A stretch of DNA of 64,000 bases, from contig CANRIZ010000002.1 in the NCBI GenBank assembly GCA_947630835.1, positions 48,308-112,307 on the forward strand, given 5' to 3'. A program made the translations under genes and the position numbers. The notes under the pieces were generated by a model, which did no database searches, was not told the DNA's origin, and worked only from the letters and a program-made list of their open reading frames with translations. Below are positions 1-10,800 of the stretch, piece after piece. This stretch comes from an uncultured Clostridia bacterium. GTDB lineage: Bacteria; Bacillota; Clostridia; Oscillospirales; Acutalibacteraceae. How positions within the stretch are numbered: position 1 is the stretch's first letter; each line of letters begins with the position of its first letter.

Positions 1-682
1 CAAACCTCTCTGCGGAAAAATGCCTGTTTACCCCGGGCGCAATATTATGGACGAGCATCGCCCCTTCGATAAGTATCGTACCCGAACCGCACATAGGGTC
101 GTACAGCGTATGGTACGGGCGAAGGCGCGAAAGACTGCACATTGCGGCGGCAAGAGTTTCCTTAAGCGGCGCGTCGTTTGCAACGGGTCTGTAGCCCCGC
201 TTATGAAGCCCGTTGCCGGTGGTGTCTATCATAAGATGAACCGTATTTTTAATAATCGAAAATTCTATCTGATGTTTAGCGCCCGTTTCCTCAAACCAAT
301 CTATGCCGTAAACGCCCTTTAAACGCTCTACGACCGCCTTTTTTACTATCGACTGGCAATCGCTTACGCTGAACAAATCGGAATTGACGCTGTAGCCCTT
401 TACGGGAAATTCGTCGTACCGAGAAATCCAACGCTCCCAGTTTAAAGCCTTTGTACCCTGAAACAAATCCTCAAAGCTGTGAGCCTCGAACGAGCCGAGG
501 TCGATATAAATTCTCTCGGAATATCTTGAACGGATATTCGCCCTTGCGAGCATACTCTCATCGCCCGAAAAGAACACTCTGCCGTTTTCCGCCGAAACGT
601 TTTGCGCGCCCATATCCTCAAGCTCTCGGCGCACAAGGCTCTCAAGCCCGAAAATACACGGCGCCGCCATATTTATCTGCAT
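1..682 (-). CDS. THUMP-domain class I SAM-dependent RNA methyltransferase, RlmL/YpsC-like (3' part runs off window)
   Basis: Minus-strand reading from ATG at 682: MQINMAAPCIFGLESLVRRELEDMGAQNVSAENGRVFFSGDES...KGYSVNSDLFSVSDCQSIVKKA...HLMIDTTGNGLHKRGYR...YDPMCGSGTILIEGAMLVHNIAPG. Contains the DPMCGSGT methyltransferase motif. Not in the ORF track because it is truncated by the window edge. Confidence 0.85.
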   Translation of the reverse strand, partial: MQINMAAPCIFGLESLVRRELEDMGAQNVSAENGRVFFSGDESMLARANIRSRYSERIYIDLGSFEAHSFEDLFQGTKALNWERWISRYDEFPVKGYSVNSDLFSVSDCQSIVKKAVVERLKGVYGIDWFEETGAKHQIEFSIIKNTVHLMIDTTGNGLHKRGYRPVANDAPLKETLAAAMCSLSRLRPYHTLYDPMCGSGTILIEGAMLVHNIAPGVNRHFSAERF

Positions 683-747
683 TGCTTTTCCCGCCTTTTA
701 TTTATTGAATATATTATATATGCTTTTTAATCCGAAAGCAACAAAAT

Positions 748-777
748 AAAACGGCAGAAATCGCTTCCTGCCGTTTA
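748..777 (-). terminator. Rho-independent terminator downstream of rpmA
   Basis: Minus strand AAACGGCAG-gaagcgatt-TCTGCCGTTTTATTTT. Confidence 0.7.
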
Positions 778-794
778 GGTTATAGGTTGTAAAA

Positions 795-1079
795 TTACTG
801 CTCTGCGGCGTAAACGCTTACCTTTTTACGGTCCTTGCCCATTCTCTCGAATTTAACCGTACCGTCAATTTTGGCAAAAAGCGTATCGTCCGAACCCTTG
901 CCTACATTCTCACCGGGATGGATATGAGTGCCGCGCTGACGAACAAGTATGTTGCCTGCGAGAACGAACTGACCGTCCGCACGCTTAACGCCAAGACGCT
1001 TTGACTCCGAATCCCTGCCGTTCTTTGTAGAACCCATACCTTTTTTATGAGCGAACAGCTGAATGTTTATTTTAAGCAT
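795..1079 (-). CDS. rpmA: 50S ribosomal protein L27
   Basis: [60 protein letters not shown]; internal start preferred over ORF start 1097. Confidence 0.97.
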   Translation of the reverse strand: MLKINIQLFAHKKGMGSTKNGRDSESKRLGVKRADGQFVLAGNILVRQRGTHIHPGENVGKGSDDTLFAKIDGTVKFERMGKDRKKVSVYAAEQ

Positions 1080-1398
1080 TGTAAGCACCTCTTTCAAATT
1101 TTATGTACTGCGGATATTCTTTTTGAAGCTCCTCTATATGAAGCATAAAGCCTCTAAGAATATACGCGCTCTTTTCGGCGTCCCCGTCGCAAAGCTTTAA
1201 AAGCATATAGCCGTCGTCCGTTTTAATGTCGGCGGGCAAATCGATAACGTCCGTTATGGTATTTGCCGTCATATATGCCGCAGATGAAACCGAAGCGCAT
1301 ATGATATCGCTCCCCTGCCGGGAATAATCGGAATGACCGCTTATTTCAAAGCCCGTAATCAAAGAATTTTTGCCGAAAATAAATTTTGCCGTTATCAT
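1072..1398 (-). CDS. prp: Ribosomal-processing cysteine protease Prp (YsxB family)
   Basis: Lies between L21 and L27; has the GHSDY His motif and DIICASVSS Cys motif. Confidence 0.9.
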   Translation of the reverse strand: MITAKFIFGKNSLITGFEISGHSDYSRQGSDIICASVSSAAYMTANTITDVIDLPADIKTDDGYMLLKLCDGDAEKSAYILRGFMLHIEELQKEYPQYIKFERGAYNA

Positions 1399-1411
1399 TT
1401 AAATTTGCCGA

Positions 1412-1723
1412 TTAAGCGTTAATTGCGGAAATCTCAACCTTTGTGTACGGCTGACGATGACCTTTTTTGCGCTTTTCGTTCTTCTTGCACTTGTAAGTAA
1501 ATACGGTGATTTTCTTACCCTTGCCTGTTTTAAGCGCCTTGCCCGATACGGTTGCGCCCTCCACATAAGGAGCGCCGACCTTGATACCGTCGTCCGCGCC
1601 TACCGCAAGAACCTTATCGAAGGTTACCTCGGCATTGTCCTCGGCGTCAAGCTTTTCAACATAGATAACGTCGCCGTTTTCTACCTTGTACTGCTTACCG
1701 CCCGTTACGATGATTGCGTACAT
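1412..1723 (-). CDS. rplU: 50S ribosomal protein L21
   Basis: [28 protein letters not shown]...[21 protein letters not shown]. Confidence 0.97.
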   Translation of the reverse strand: MYAIIVTGGKQYKVENGDVIYVEKLDAEDNAEVTFDKVLAVGADDGIKVGAPYVEGATVSGKALKTGKGKKITVFTYKCKKNEKRKKGHRQPYTKVEISAINA

Positions 1724-1724
1724 T

Positions 1725-1800
1725 TTTTTACCTACCTTAATACAGACTCGCTATCGAGGGCGGAATTAACGCTTAAATAGTATAAAACATACTGCCCCCT
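1725..1800 (-). promoter_or_regulatory. Candidate L21 leader (5' UTR structured element of rplU)
   Basis: Minus-strand leader gggggcagtatgttttatactatttaagcgttaattccgccctcgatagcgag immediately upstream of rplU. Position and motif recall the Firmicutes L21 leader, but not tested with a covariance model. Confidence 0.4.
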
Positions 1801-1851
1801 AATATGCGGCAAATGGTATTTTATCAAAAAAGTCAATGCTTGTCAAGTGCT

Positions 1852-2520
1852 TTATACAAACACATACATAAATATTGAAAAGAAATGGAAAACCGAACCC
1901 GCAAGCACAAAGAAGTGGAACACCGAGTGGAAATAGGCGTTCTTTTTGCCCAAGCCGTAAATTATTGCGCCCAGGGTATAGGCTATTCCGCCTGCGACGA
2001 GCAGCCAGAAGCCTATTCTGTTGAAATGAAACCAAAGCGTTTTTATGCACACTATTACCATCCAGCCCATTGCAAGGTAAAGCACCATTTGCAGCGCCTT
2101 TGTCTGATTGAACAGCGTCATCGTAAGGGCTATTGCAACGGCGGAGGTTATCCAGGCTATTAAAAGCAAAACCGTGCTTGTAGTGGGGCTTACGGGTCTT
2201 ATGATAAGCCAGGCATACGGGGTAAACGTACCGGCTATCATGGGGAAAATCATAGAATGATCCACCATTCTCATAGCCTTTTTGCCGTTATTTGGCCGCA
2301 GGGCGTGATAAACCGAGGAACAGGCGTACATACCTGTCATTGTAATTGAATAAATGAAGCCCAACAGCGCATAATCCCACCGCCTGAGCAAATACGCTTT
2401 TATAAGGCACAGTATAAGCGCGACTATCGAAAGCCCGCCGCCGACCATATGGGAAATGGAATTTAACCAATCTTGTTTTCGTGTATATTCCGCGAGTTTG
2501 ATTTTATCAAGATATGCCAT
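1852..2520 (-). CDS. Hemolysin III / PAQR family membrane protein
   Basis: Seven predicted TM helices with SSVYHAL, DHSMIF and HSVFHFFVLAG motifs typical of the HlyIII family. Confidence 0.88.
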   Translation of the reverse strand: MAYLDKIKLAEYTRKQDWLNSISHMVGGGLSIVALILCLIKAYLLRRWDYALLGFIYSITMTGMYACSSVYHALRPNNGKKAMRMVDHSMIFPMIAGTFTPYAWLIIRPVSPTTSTVLLLIAWITSAVAIALTMTLFNQTKALQMVLYLAMGWMVIVCIKTLWFHFNRIGFWLLVAGGIAYTLGAIIYGLGKKNAYFHSVFHFFVLAGSVFHFFSIFMYVFV

Positions 2521-2642
2521 TATATCTCGCCTCCGTTATTAATAATGCTTTCATACATTAATAATATTACTTTTCATGGCGAATTTCAACCTACTTTTGT
2601 TGCTTTTTTGAAAATGCAACCAATAGTTGCAAAAGTTAATAG

Positions 2643-4058
2643 TTAATTTCTGTCTATTAATAGATAATTATTATCTATTTTGCCTCCGCTCAAAATTTCC
2701 CAAATAAGATTTTCAAATTCGGCGCTCAAAAATACGGCCTTTTCGCTCTTGATTTTTAAAGCCCTTACAAGCCTTTCGGGTATTTTTGAAAAACTTGTAA
2801 GCACATTGTAATACGCGCTCCCCTCGGGACGCTTTGTAAGCGCTCCGTCAAGCAGGGACAGGAAGCAGTCGTTTACAATATCTATTATTTTCTTGTCTTT
2901 AAGCTGCTTTAAATCCGATTTTTCAAAGGGGTTGTTAAAGGAACACAAATTTATAAATTCCCCGAACGACGCCACGCTTGTCCTTGTGACAAACTCGCCG
3001 ACCGCATTTAACACCGGTCTAAGTTTTTCCGCCGTTTCCCGCTTTACGCCAAGCTCGGCAAGGGTTTTTATATATTCCTCTTTTTGACCTCTTTTTGCAA
3101 GCGACAGAGTTCTTGTTATTATATTTGTCGCATGGTTTTTTAAAAAGTTTTCGTTATAAAGCGTTTCGTTATATTTAAATTCTTTTATATGCTCGGTTTT
3201 TATCTCAATTTTATCGTCGGTTATGCTGAGGTTAACCATAGGCGCAGGATAGCCGACGAGCGAACCGACGTTTATCTCATAAAGCACGTTTCCGTTTTCG
3301 GAGGTATAGCTGTCAATCCTCTGCATATGGCTGTGACCTACGAAAACCAATCTCATCCCCGCCTCGCAGAATTTTTCTATATACTCCTCATGCTTTCCGC
3401 AGCAGAGTCCGTGTCCCGAAAGCAGGGGCGAAATGTGCTGATAAAGCAGATGGTGCTCCATACCGATAACGAGCTTGCCTTTTTCTCTCTCCTGCTTTAT
3501 TTGGTTTATTATCCATTCAAGGTGGTCCGGAGTAAAGCCGGAAGCTCCCTCGCCGTCCTGGTCGTCAATAAGCGACAAAAGCACAACGTCGTTGGGAAAT
3601 TCGATTTTATACGACGACGTTCCAAGATGGGTTATAAACTCCGCCTTTGCCTCGCCCGGTCCGAAATCGTAATACATTTGCCGAAGCTCGGTATGCTTGA
3701 CGGTTTCCACATCGTGAAAAACCTCGTCGCCCGAATACCGTCTTGCGTTTTGGTCACAGCACCAATCGTGAGTCGCAAGGGTGACGTAAACCGGCTTTTT
3801 CTGTTTGAATTTATACAGCTTTTCGAGCATTTCCTCATGGCTTGCCCTCTCGCCGTCGTCGCTGACGTCGCCGACTATCATTAAAGCGTCGGTGTCGCTT
3901 TGCGATATGATTTTGAGCGCCGCGTCGATTATTGCGCCGGTTTCGGCAAGGCATTTTTGGTCGGTGGCGCTTCTTCTCTCGTATGCGCTTCCGCTTATGC
4001 CGAGAGTTTTTGAATAATGATGTGTGTCCGCAATAAACGTCAATTTGGTTTTTCCCAT
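2643..4058 (-). CDS. Calcineurin-like metallophosphoesterase
   Basis: FIADTHHY, MIVGDVSDDGE, VFVGHSHMQ motifs. Confidence 0.85.
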   Translation of the reverse strand: MGKTKLTFIADTHHYSKTLGISGSAYERRSATDQKCLAETGAIIDAALKIISQSDTDALMIVGDVSDDGERASHEEMLEKLYKFKQKKPVYVTLATHDWCCDQNARRYSGDEVFHDVETVKHTELRQMYYDFGPGEAKAEFITHLGTSSYKIEFPNDVVLLSLIDDQDGEGASGFTPDHLEWIINQIKQEREKGKLVIGMEHHLLYQHISPLLSGHGLCCGKHEEYIEKFCEAGMRLVFVGHSHMQRIDSYTSENGNVLYEINVGSLVGYPAPMVNLSITDDKIEIKTEHIKEFKYNETLYNENFLKNHATNIITRTLSLAKRGQKEEYIKTLAELGVKRETAEKLRPVLNAVGEFVTRTSVASFGEFINLCSFNNPFEKSDLKQLKDKKIIDIVNDCFLSLLDGALTKRPEGSAYYNVLTSFSKIPERLVRALKIKSEKAVFLSAEFENLIWEILSGGKIDNNYLLIDRN

Positions 4059-4077
4059 AAAATCAGCTCTGTTTCCG

Positions 4078-5121
4078 TTAAAACAAATTTTTAATATCCT
4101 CGGGCTTAAAAACGCCCTTTTCCGTTACAAAACAGGTTATAAGCGAAGCGTCCGTTATATCGAACGCAGGATTTAGCGCGCCGACAGCTTCGGGCGTCAT
4201 TCTTTCGGCGTACCACATTTCGGATACCTCGCGCTCGTCCCGCATTTCAATGGCAATGTCATCGCCGGTCAAAGCGCTTTTGTTAAAGGTTGAAAGCGGA
4301 GCGCAGACGTAAAAAGGTATGCCGTAATATTTTGCGAGCGCCGCAACTCCCGAAGTGCCGATTTTATTTGCGGTATCGCCGTTTAACGCTATCGAATCCG
4401 CTCCGACGCTTACGGCGTCAACAAGCCCGTTTTTCATAACGTAGGAAGCCATATTGTCGCAAATTACCGTTACGTCTATTCCCGCCTGCGAAAGCTCAAA
4501 TGCAGTAAGCCTTGCCCCCTGAAGCAGAGGACGCGTTTCGTCGGCGTAAACCTTTATTTCCTTTCCTTGTTCTTTCAGCACATAAACGGGCGCAAGCGCA
4601 GTTCCGTATTTAACGCAGGCAAGTCTGCCCGCATTGCAATGGGTTAAAACGGCCTTGCAATCCCTTAAAAGCCGAGCGCCGTAATTGCCTATGCTTTTAC
4701 AGCGGAGTATATCGTCGCTATGTATCGATAAAGCCTTATCCTGCAAGGCTTTCTTAATTATGTCAAGGGCTTCGCCTTTACACAAGAAAAGCGTATTTTT
4801 CATCTCATTTACCGCCCAGGAAAGGTTTACGGCGGTAGGTCTTGAAGAAATTAAATACTCGCAGTTAGAGTTAAATTCTTTTATGAAATCCTCTTTTGTC
4901 CGTGCCCCGCTGTTATTGGCAAGCACGGACAGCGCTATTGCCGCAGAAACGCCTATGCCGGGCGCTCCCCTGAGTTTAAGGAGTTTAATAGCGTCGTATA
5001 TCTCTTCCCTTGTTTTCAGCGAAAGCTGAACGTATTTATTGGGAAGCTCGGTTTGGTCAACAATAACCAGAGCGTTATTCGCGGTATCATAGCTTACGGT
5101 TTCGCCCTTCATATCGAACAT
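4078..5121 (-). CDS. mtnA: S-methyl-5-thioribose-1-phosphate isomerase
   Basis: LKLRGAPGIGVSAA, LTHCNAGRLACVKYGTA, YADETRPLLQGARLTAFEL, VSVGADSIALNGDTANKIGT; internal ATG at 5121 follows the PNP stop. Confidence 0.95.
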   Translation of the reverse strand: MFDMKGETVSYDTANNALVIVDQTELPNKYVQLSLKTREEIYDAIKLLKLRGAPGIGVSAAIALSVLANNSGARTKEDFIKEFNSNCEYLISSRPTAVNLSWAVNEMKNTLFLCKGEALDIIKKALQDKALSIHSDDILRCKSIGNYGARLLRDCKAVLTHCNAGRLACVKYGTALAPVYVLKEQGKEIKVYADETRPLLQGARLTAFELSQAGIDVTVICDNMASYVMKNGLVDAVSVGADSIALNGDTANKIGTSGVAALAKYYGIPFYVCAPLSTFNKSALTGDDIAIEMRDEREVSEMWYAERMTPEAVGALNPAFDITDASLITCFVTEKGVFKPEDIKNLF

Positions 5122-5125
5122 AAAA

Positions 5126-5926
5126 TCACATTTCCCCGACTGTTTTTTCAATTAGCCTTTGAAGCTCCCTGCCCTTCCTTGCGCCGGTTTCAAGCACTTC
5201 CTCCTCGGTGAGAGGCTGTTTCAGTATTCCAGCCGCCATATTCGTTATAAGCGAAAAGGCAAGCACCCTCATTTTACAATGGTTTGCCGCAATTACCTCG
5301 GGTACGGTTGACATTCCCACGGCGTCCGCTCCGAGCAGTCGAAACGCCCTGATTTCCGCCGGCGTTTCATACGAAGGCCCCGTACAGCCTAAGTAAACGC
5401 CCTTTTTAATATCCGTTTTGAGCTCCGAAGCGCATTTTTCGGCAATTTCCCTCAATTCGGGATTGTAGGCAAAGCTCATATCGGGGAACCTGACGCCGAA
5501 TCTTTCGTCGTTTTTCCCTATAAGCGCATTAGTGCCCATAAAGTTTATATGGTCGGTAATCAGCATAATATCGCCTACCGAAAATTGAGTGTTTATTCCG
5601 CCGGCGGCATTGGTAACTATAAGATTTTTTGCGCCGAGCATAAAAAGCGTTCTTACGCCCGCAACAACCTGTTCCATGGAATAGCCCTCGTAAAAATGGA
5701 ACCTCCCCTGCATACAGGCTACCTTTTTGCCCGAAAGCTCGCCGAAAACGAACCTGCCCATATGACCGGGAGCTGTCGAAACGGGAAATCCCTCAAGCTC
5801 GCCGTAATCAATATAAATCGGGTTTTTAACGGCGTCGGCAAGCCCGCCGAGCCCGGAGCCGAGTATAATTGCCGTTTCCGGAGTGAAATCAATTTTTGCC
5901 TTGATATATTCGACCGTATTTTCCAT
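5126..5926 (-). CDS. Purine-nucleoside phosphorylase (possible methylthioinosine phosphorylase role)
   Basis: AIILGSGLGGLADAV, ITDHINFMGTNAL, GPSYETPAEIRAFRLLGADAVGMSTVPEVI, ITNMAAGI. Confidence 0.93.
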   Translation of the reverse strand: MENTVEYIKAKIDFTPETAIILGSGLGGLADAVKNPIYIDYGELEGFPVSTAPGHMGRFVFGELSGKKVACMQGRFHFYEGYSMEQVVAGVRTLFMLGAKNLIVTNAAGGINTQFSVGDIMLITDHINFMGTNALIGKNDERFGVRFPDMSFAYNPELREIAEKCASELKTDIKKGVYLGCTGPSYETPAEIRAFRLLGADAVGMSTVPEVIAANHCKMRVLAFSLITNMAAGILKQPLTEEEVLETGARKGRELQRLIEKTVGEM

Positions 5927-7218
5927 TACGCATTAAGCTCCTTTACAATATCGTTCACCGTTTTATTGCACAGACTGCCTATTTTTTCAACGTCAACGGT
6001 CATAAATTCGCCGTTTTCGTAAAGCGTTCTGCCGTCAACCATAGTAAGGATTACGTCGGATTTTTCGGCGGAATAGACTATATTGTTGATAACGTTGTAA
6101 TCGGGATACATATTGGGCGAGTCAAGCGAAATTACGGCAAGGTCAGCCTTATAGCCCTCTTTTATAACTCCGCAGTCATATCTGCCCTGCGCTGCCGCAC
6201 CGTTAACAGTTGCCATTTTAAGCACGTCCTTGGGGCTTACGATATCCGCCCTGCGGTAAATTCCCTTGGGCAATATCGCCGCAAGGTACATTTCCCTGAG
6301 CATATCCAAGCCGTTGTTGCTTGAAGCGGAGTCCGTCCCCAGGGCAAGATTTATACCGCTGTTTAAAATTTTAAAGCTGTCCAAAACGCCGCTTCCGAGC
6401 TTTAAATTACTTGCCGGACAGGTGACTATGCTTGCGTTTTTTTCTTTGAGCAATTCAATATCTTCGTCCTCAATCCAAACGCAGTGGGCAAAAAGGCATT
6501 TGGAATCGAGGATTTTACTGTCGTAAAAAAGCCTTGCGGGGGTTTTGCCGTATTTCTTTTTACAGTTTTCGTGTTCCGATTTTGTCTCGGACATATGGAT
6601 ATGGGTTATAAAATCCCTTGTACGGGTATATTCGCCGAACTGTTCAATCATGGAAAGAGTGTTTGTATATTCGGCGTGGAGGGAAAAATCGATTTTAATT
6701 CTTCCGTTTTGAGTATTATGATATTTTTCTGCGGCGTCAATAGCCTCCGCAACCCTGTCGTCCTTCATAAAATCGACGTCGGAAAAGGAGGTTACGGAAC
6801 GGCAGAAATTTGTTTTCATTCCGCTTTCCGAGGCGGCTTTGATAACGCCGTCGGCAAAAAAATACATATCGGAATAAGAAGTTGTGCCGCTTCTTAACAT
6901 CTCCGCGGCAGAGAGCATTGTACCGTAATATGCCCTTTCGCAGTTTAATCTGTCCTCAAAAGGGAAAACCCTTTCGTTTAGCCAGCGGTCAAGCGGCAGA
7001 TTTTCGGCGTAGCCACGCAGCAAGGTCATGGGCGAATGGGTGTGAGCGTTAACAAGCCCCGGTATAAGAACCTTATTTTTGCCGTCGTATACTCTGCCGT
7101 AATCGCCCTCGGGCTTTTCCCTGCCTACATAGCAAATCTTATCGCCCTTAACGCCGACATACATATTTTTTCGGTATTCAAAATTTTCGTCAACAATTCC
7201 TATTTTTTGAAATAACAT
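5926..7218 (-). CDS. mtaD: Amidohydrolase, 5-methylthioadenosine/S-adenosylhomocysteine deaminase family
   Basis: VLIPGLVNAHTHSPMTLLRGYAENLPLDRWLNERVFPFE..., HIHMSETKSEHENC, LGTDSASSNNGLDML. Confidence 0.9.
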   Translation of the reverse strand: MLFQKIGIVDENFEYRKNMYVGVKGDKICYVGREKPEGDYGRVYDGKNKVLIPGLVNAHTHSPMTLLRGYAENLPLDRWLNERVFPFEDRLNCERAYYGTMLSAAEMLRSGTTSYSDMYFFADGVIKAASESGMKTNFCRSVTSFSDVDFMKDDRVAEAIDAAEKYHNTQNGRIKIDFSLHAEYTNTLSMIEQFGEYTRTRDFITHIHMSETKSEHENCKKKYGKTPARLFYDSKILDSKCLFAHCVWIEDEDIELLKEKNASIVTCPASNLKLGSGVLDSFKILNSGINLALGTDSASSNNGLDMLREMYLAAILPKGIYRRADIVSPKDVLKMATVNGAAAQGRYDCGVIKEGYKADLAVISLDSPNMYPDYNVINNIVYSAEKSDVILTMVDGRTLYENGEFMTVDVEKIGSLCNKTVNDIVKELNA

Positions 7219-7232
7219 TTTTCCTCCCGATT

Positions 7233-7262
7233 AAAAACGGCAGAATAAAACATCTGCCGCGT
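7233..7262 (-). terminator. Rho-independent terminator downstream of the cyclophilin gene
   Basis: Minus strand GCGGCAGATGTTTTATTCTGCCGTTTTTA. Confidence 0.65.
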
Positions 7263-7272
7263 CAATTTAAAA

Positions 7273-7872
7273 TTATACCGTTTCTATTGTAATTTCCTCA
7301 ATCACAACGTCGTTTATGGGCTTGTTTTGGAAAAAATCCACCTTGACACCGGCAATTTTATCCACGGTATCCATACCCTCGATTACCTGACCGAAGACGG
7401 TATGGTGATAATCGAGCCACGGCGTTCCTCCGAGCTTCTCGTAATTCTCGATACAGCTTGTGGGATAAGAGGCTTCGTCCGCGCTTCTGAGCTGATCAAG
7501 CATATCGTCGGAAACCTCCTTTGCCTGGACTATAAAGAACTGACTGCCGTTTGTTCCCGGACCGGCGTTCGCCATGGAAAGAGCGCCCCTGATATTGTGA
7601 AGCTCGGGACTGAACTCATCCTCAAACGGCGCGCCCCAAATGCTTTCGCCGCCCATACCCGAGCCTGTCGGGTCGCCGCCCTGAATCATAAAATCGTTAA
7701 TTACCCTATGGAATATAAGCCCGTTATAATATCCGTTTTGGGCGTGGGTTATGAAATTCTCGACCGCCTTGGGAGCTGCTTCGGGGAAAAACTTAATTTT
7801 AATATCCCCCATATTTGTTTTCATAACGGCTATCTTTTCGCCTACAGAGGCGTTTGCAAGCTGATTAATCAT
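7273..7872 (-). CDS. Cyclophilin-type peptidyl-prolyl cis-trans isomerase
   Basis: [50 protein letters not shown]. Confidence 0.95.
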   Translation of the reverse strand: MINQLANASVGEKIAVMKTNMGDIKIKFFPEAAPKAVENFITHAQNGYYNGLIFHRVINDFMIQGGDPTGSGMGGESIWGAPFEDEFSPELHNIRGALSMANAGPGTNGSQFFIVQAKEVSDDMLDQLRSADEASYPTSCIENYEKLGGTPWLDYHHTVFGQVIEGMDTVDKIAGVKVDFFQNKPINDVVIEEITIETV

Positions 7873-7893
7873 CTTTTTTCTTCTCCTGTCTAA

Positions 7894-10800
7894 TTATTCA
7901 ACGCTTTTCAGCGATTCTACCATATCTATCGCTTTTAGCCTAAAGCTCATAAGGAAATTAACGAATACCGCAAATATCGCCGTAAGAGCTATACTGAAAA
8001 CATAGCTGTACCAGCTTATATACCTGCCGAACATCATAGTATCCGTTTCAACCGACCTCATAACGAAAATATGAAGCGCCGTTCCCAACACGACTCCTAT
8101 AACCGCGCCCATTATTGTGAGAATGATATTTTCGCGGTAGACGTACTTTTCAACCTCGTCGTCAAAGAAGCCGAGAACCTTAAGCGTTGCAAGCTCCCTT
8201 GTACGCTCGGTTATATTTATATTGTTAAGGTTATAAAGCACTACAAAGGCAAGCAAGCCTGCGGATATTATCATAAGCGCAACGATTATCATAAGCTTAT
8301 CCATTGTGCTGTCAACCTGCCGCTGAGTATCGGAATTCATGGTGACGGACGTAACGCCGTCAATTTTAAGTATGCTCTTTGAAAGCTCCTCGTTATTGGT
8401 TGCCGAGCTTCTCAAAAGCAGGGTGTTGAGCGACGGAGACTCGCCGAACAGACTGTTGTATGTTGCCGGCGACATATATATATAATGGTATATATAGTTC
8501 TCGACAATGCCCGCTATAGGTATTTCGATAGTGGGTTCGCCCTCTTTTTCCGATTTAAGCGTTATTTTATCGCCGACCTCAACGCCGAGCAAATCCGCAA
8601 GCTTTTCGGTTACAAGCACGGTGTTGTCGCTAAGCTTATAGGATTTATTGCCCGTCCTCGATTTAAGGGTAATATAGTCGCCTAAGAAATCGACATTTTG
8701 GGGCACAACGGTATATGCCTCGTTTTCCTTATCCCCTGCCTGCGCGTAATTAAGGGTTCTGTATATTTGAAGATAATCGTCTACGCCGGACGTTCTTTGA
8801 ATTTCGGCAAGCAAATGTCTGCGCTCCGTTCTTGTGAGCGCTTCGTTTACCGTAACCGTGCCGTCATAGTTCCATATCTTATTAAACTGGTTGCCGGTCA
8901 TGGAGGAAACGGAATCCCTTATGCCGAAGCCGACAAGCAGCAGCGCCATACAGCCCGCAACGCCGAAAACGGTCATAAACAGCCGCTTCTTATACCTGAA
9001 AAGATTTCTGAGCGCCGATTTCTGCGAGAAATTAAGACGAAGCCAAAAGCCGTCGATTTTTTCAAGTAAAATCTTCTTGCCGACCTTGGGAGCTTCCGGA
9101 CGCATAAGCGAAGCGGGAGTTTCCTTCAAATACTTTCTGCTTGCTATAAGCGCGGCGCCGGTTGTGCAAACAACCGCTATAACAACGGCAATAAGCGCGT
9201 ATATCAGATTAGGCGTAACAATGGTTTTGTTAAGATTTACATAAACCACCCTATACGTTTCGACAACAAGCCTCGGTATAAGAGCCTCGCCCAAAACCAC
9301 GCCTATAACGCCCCCCGCAAGGGTTGCGTAAAAAGCATAGAGAAAATACTTTTTCGTAATTTCAAACTTACTGTAACCCAAAGCCTTGAAAGTGCCTATT
9401 TGCGTTCTCTGTTCCTCAACCATTCTCGTCATGGTGGTAAGGCTGACAAGGGCGGCTACGATAAAGAAAATTATCGGGAACATAAGTCCTATAGCGGAAA
9501 TTCCGCCCGCGTCGTTCTTAAAAGACGCATAAGAGGCAATAGCCTCCCTGCCCGTAACGTACCATACGGGTTCTTCCGTATTACGGATTTTTTCCTTATA
9601 TTTATCAAGCTTTGCCTGGGCGTCGTTGAGCTCCTCAACTATTTCGTCCTTTGAAAGCTCGTATTCCTCTTTCGCGGTATTCAACTGGTTCTGCTTTTCC
9701 GTAACCGTCTTTTGAGCTTCGGCAATTTCCTTATCGCCGTCCGCAAGCTTTTGCCGCGCTTCGGCTATGGTTTCGGGACTCCCGTTTATTATCGACTCCG
9801 CGTCGGAAATTCGCTGCTGAGCCGTTTGAATACTTCTTGCAAGGGTATCGAGCTGGGTTTGATACACCTGGGCGGTCGCCTTGTATCCGAACACGGTAAA
9901 CGCCGCTTCGGCGTACTCGTCGTTGGTCATCTTTGCGGCGTTAACCCTAAGCTCCTCCTCTAACTTTTCGATAGTTTTATTCGCCTGCTCAAGCTGCTTG
10001 CTTGCGGTTTCATGCCTTGCTTTAAGGTCGTTTAAAGTGACCTTTGCCTCTTCAAGCTGTTTTTTGCTGTCGTCAAGGCCCATTTCCTGCATATTGAGCA
10101 TTTCCTGAGCGTCGGCAATTTCCTGCTTTTTGGCGTCAATTTCCGCCTGGGCGGTGTTTAACTCGGATTGATTGGAGGAAAGCGTTTCGTAGGTTTTGGA
10201 AAACTCGTCCATTACCGCCTGTTTTCTTGCTTCAAACTTATCCTCCGCCTTTGAAATAAGGTCAACCGATTCCTTTTGAAATTCGTCAAACCTTACGGCG
10301 CATCGAGTTTCGGCAATGCTCCTTATATTGGACTCTACGCCCTCGACAAGATTTTCGTATCTGCTTGAAAAACAGTTGAGCGCCATAGCATTGTCAACGG
10401 TTATAAAAATCTTTGTATAAGCGGAAAGAGAAAACGCTTCCTTGGGAACTACTATAAAGCCGTCAACGGTGCCGTCGCCTATAGAGGCGTTTCCGCGCTC
10501 GTTATCGAGGTAGTATGAAGTTGTGCCGACGCCCACAATAGTAAAGCTGTCGGTCGCAAGGGTTTCGCTTACATCGGTATCGTTGCCCGTACTCAGCTTA
10601 ATGGTATCGCCGATTTTATAGCCCGATTCATCGAGGAATTTTTTATCGGCAATACATTCGTCATATGCTTCGGGGAACCTGCCCTGATTTACTTTAATCA
10701 GATTTATGGAATCATTAAGCGATATAACCGACGTAACCACCTCGGCTTTGTCGCTTGAGCAAAGAAAATCTCCGTTATATGCGCCCTCTGCGCCCGAAAC

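Noticed and set aside
3189-3884. 231-aa plus-strand ORF
   Set aside because: Antisense to the metallophosphoesterase, which has clear catalytic motifs; codon usage of the antisense frame is atypical.
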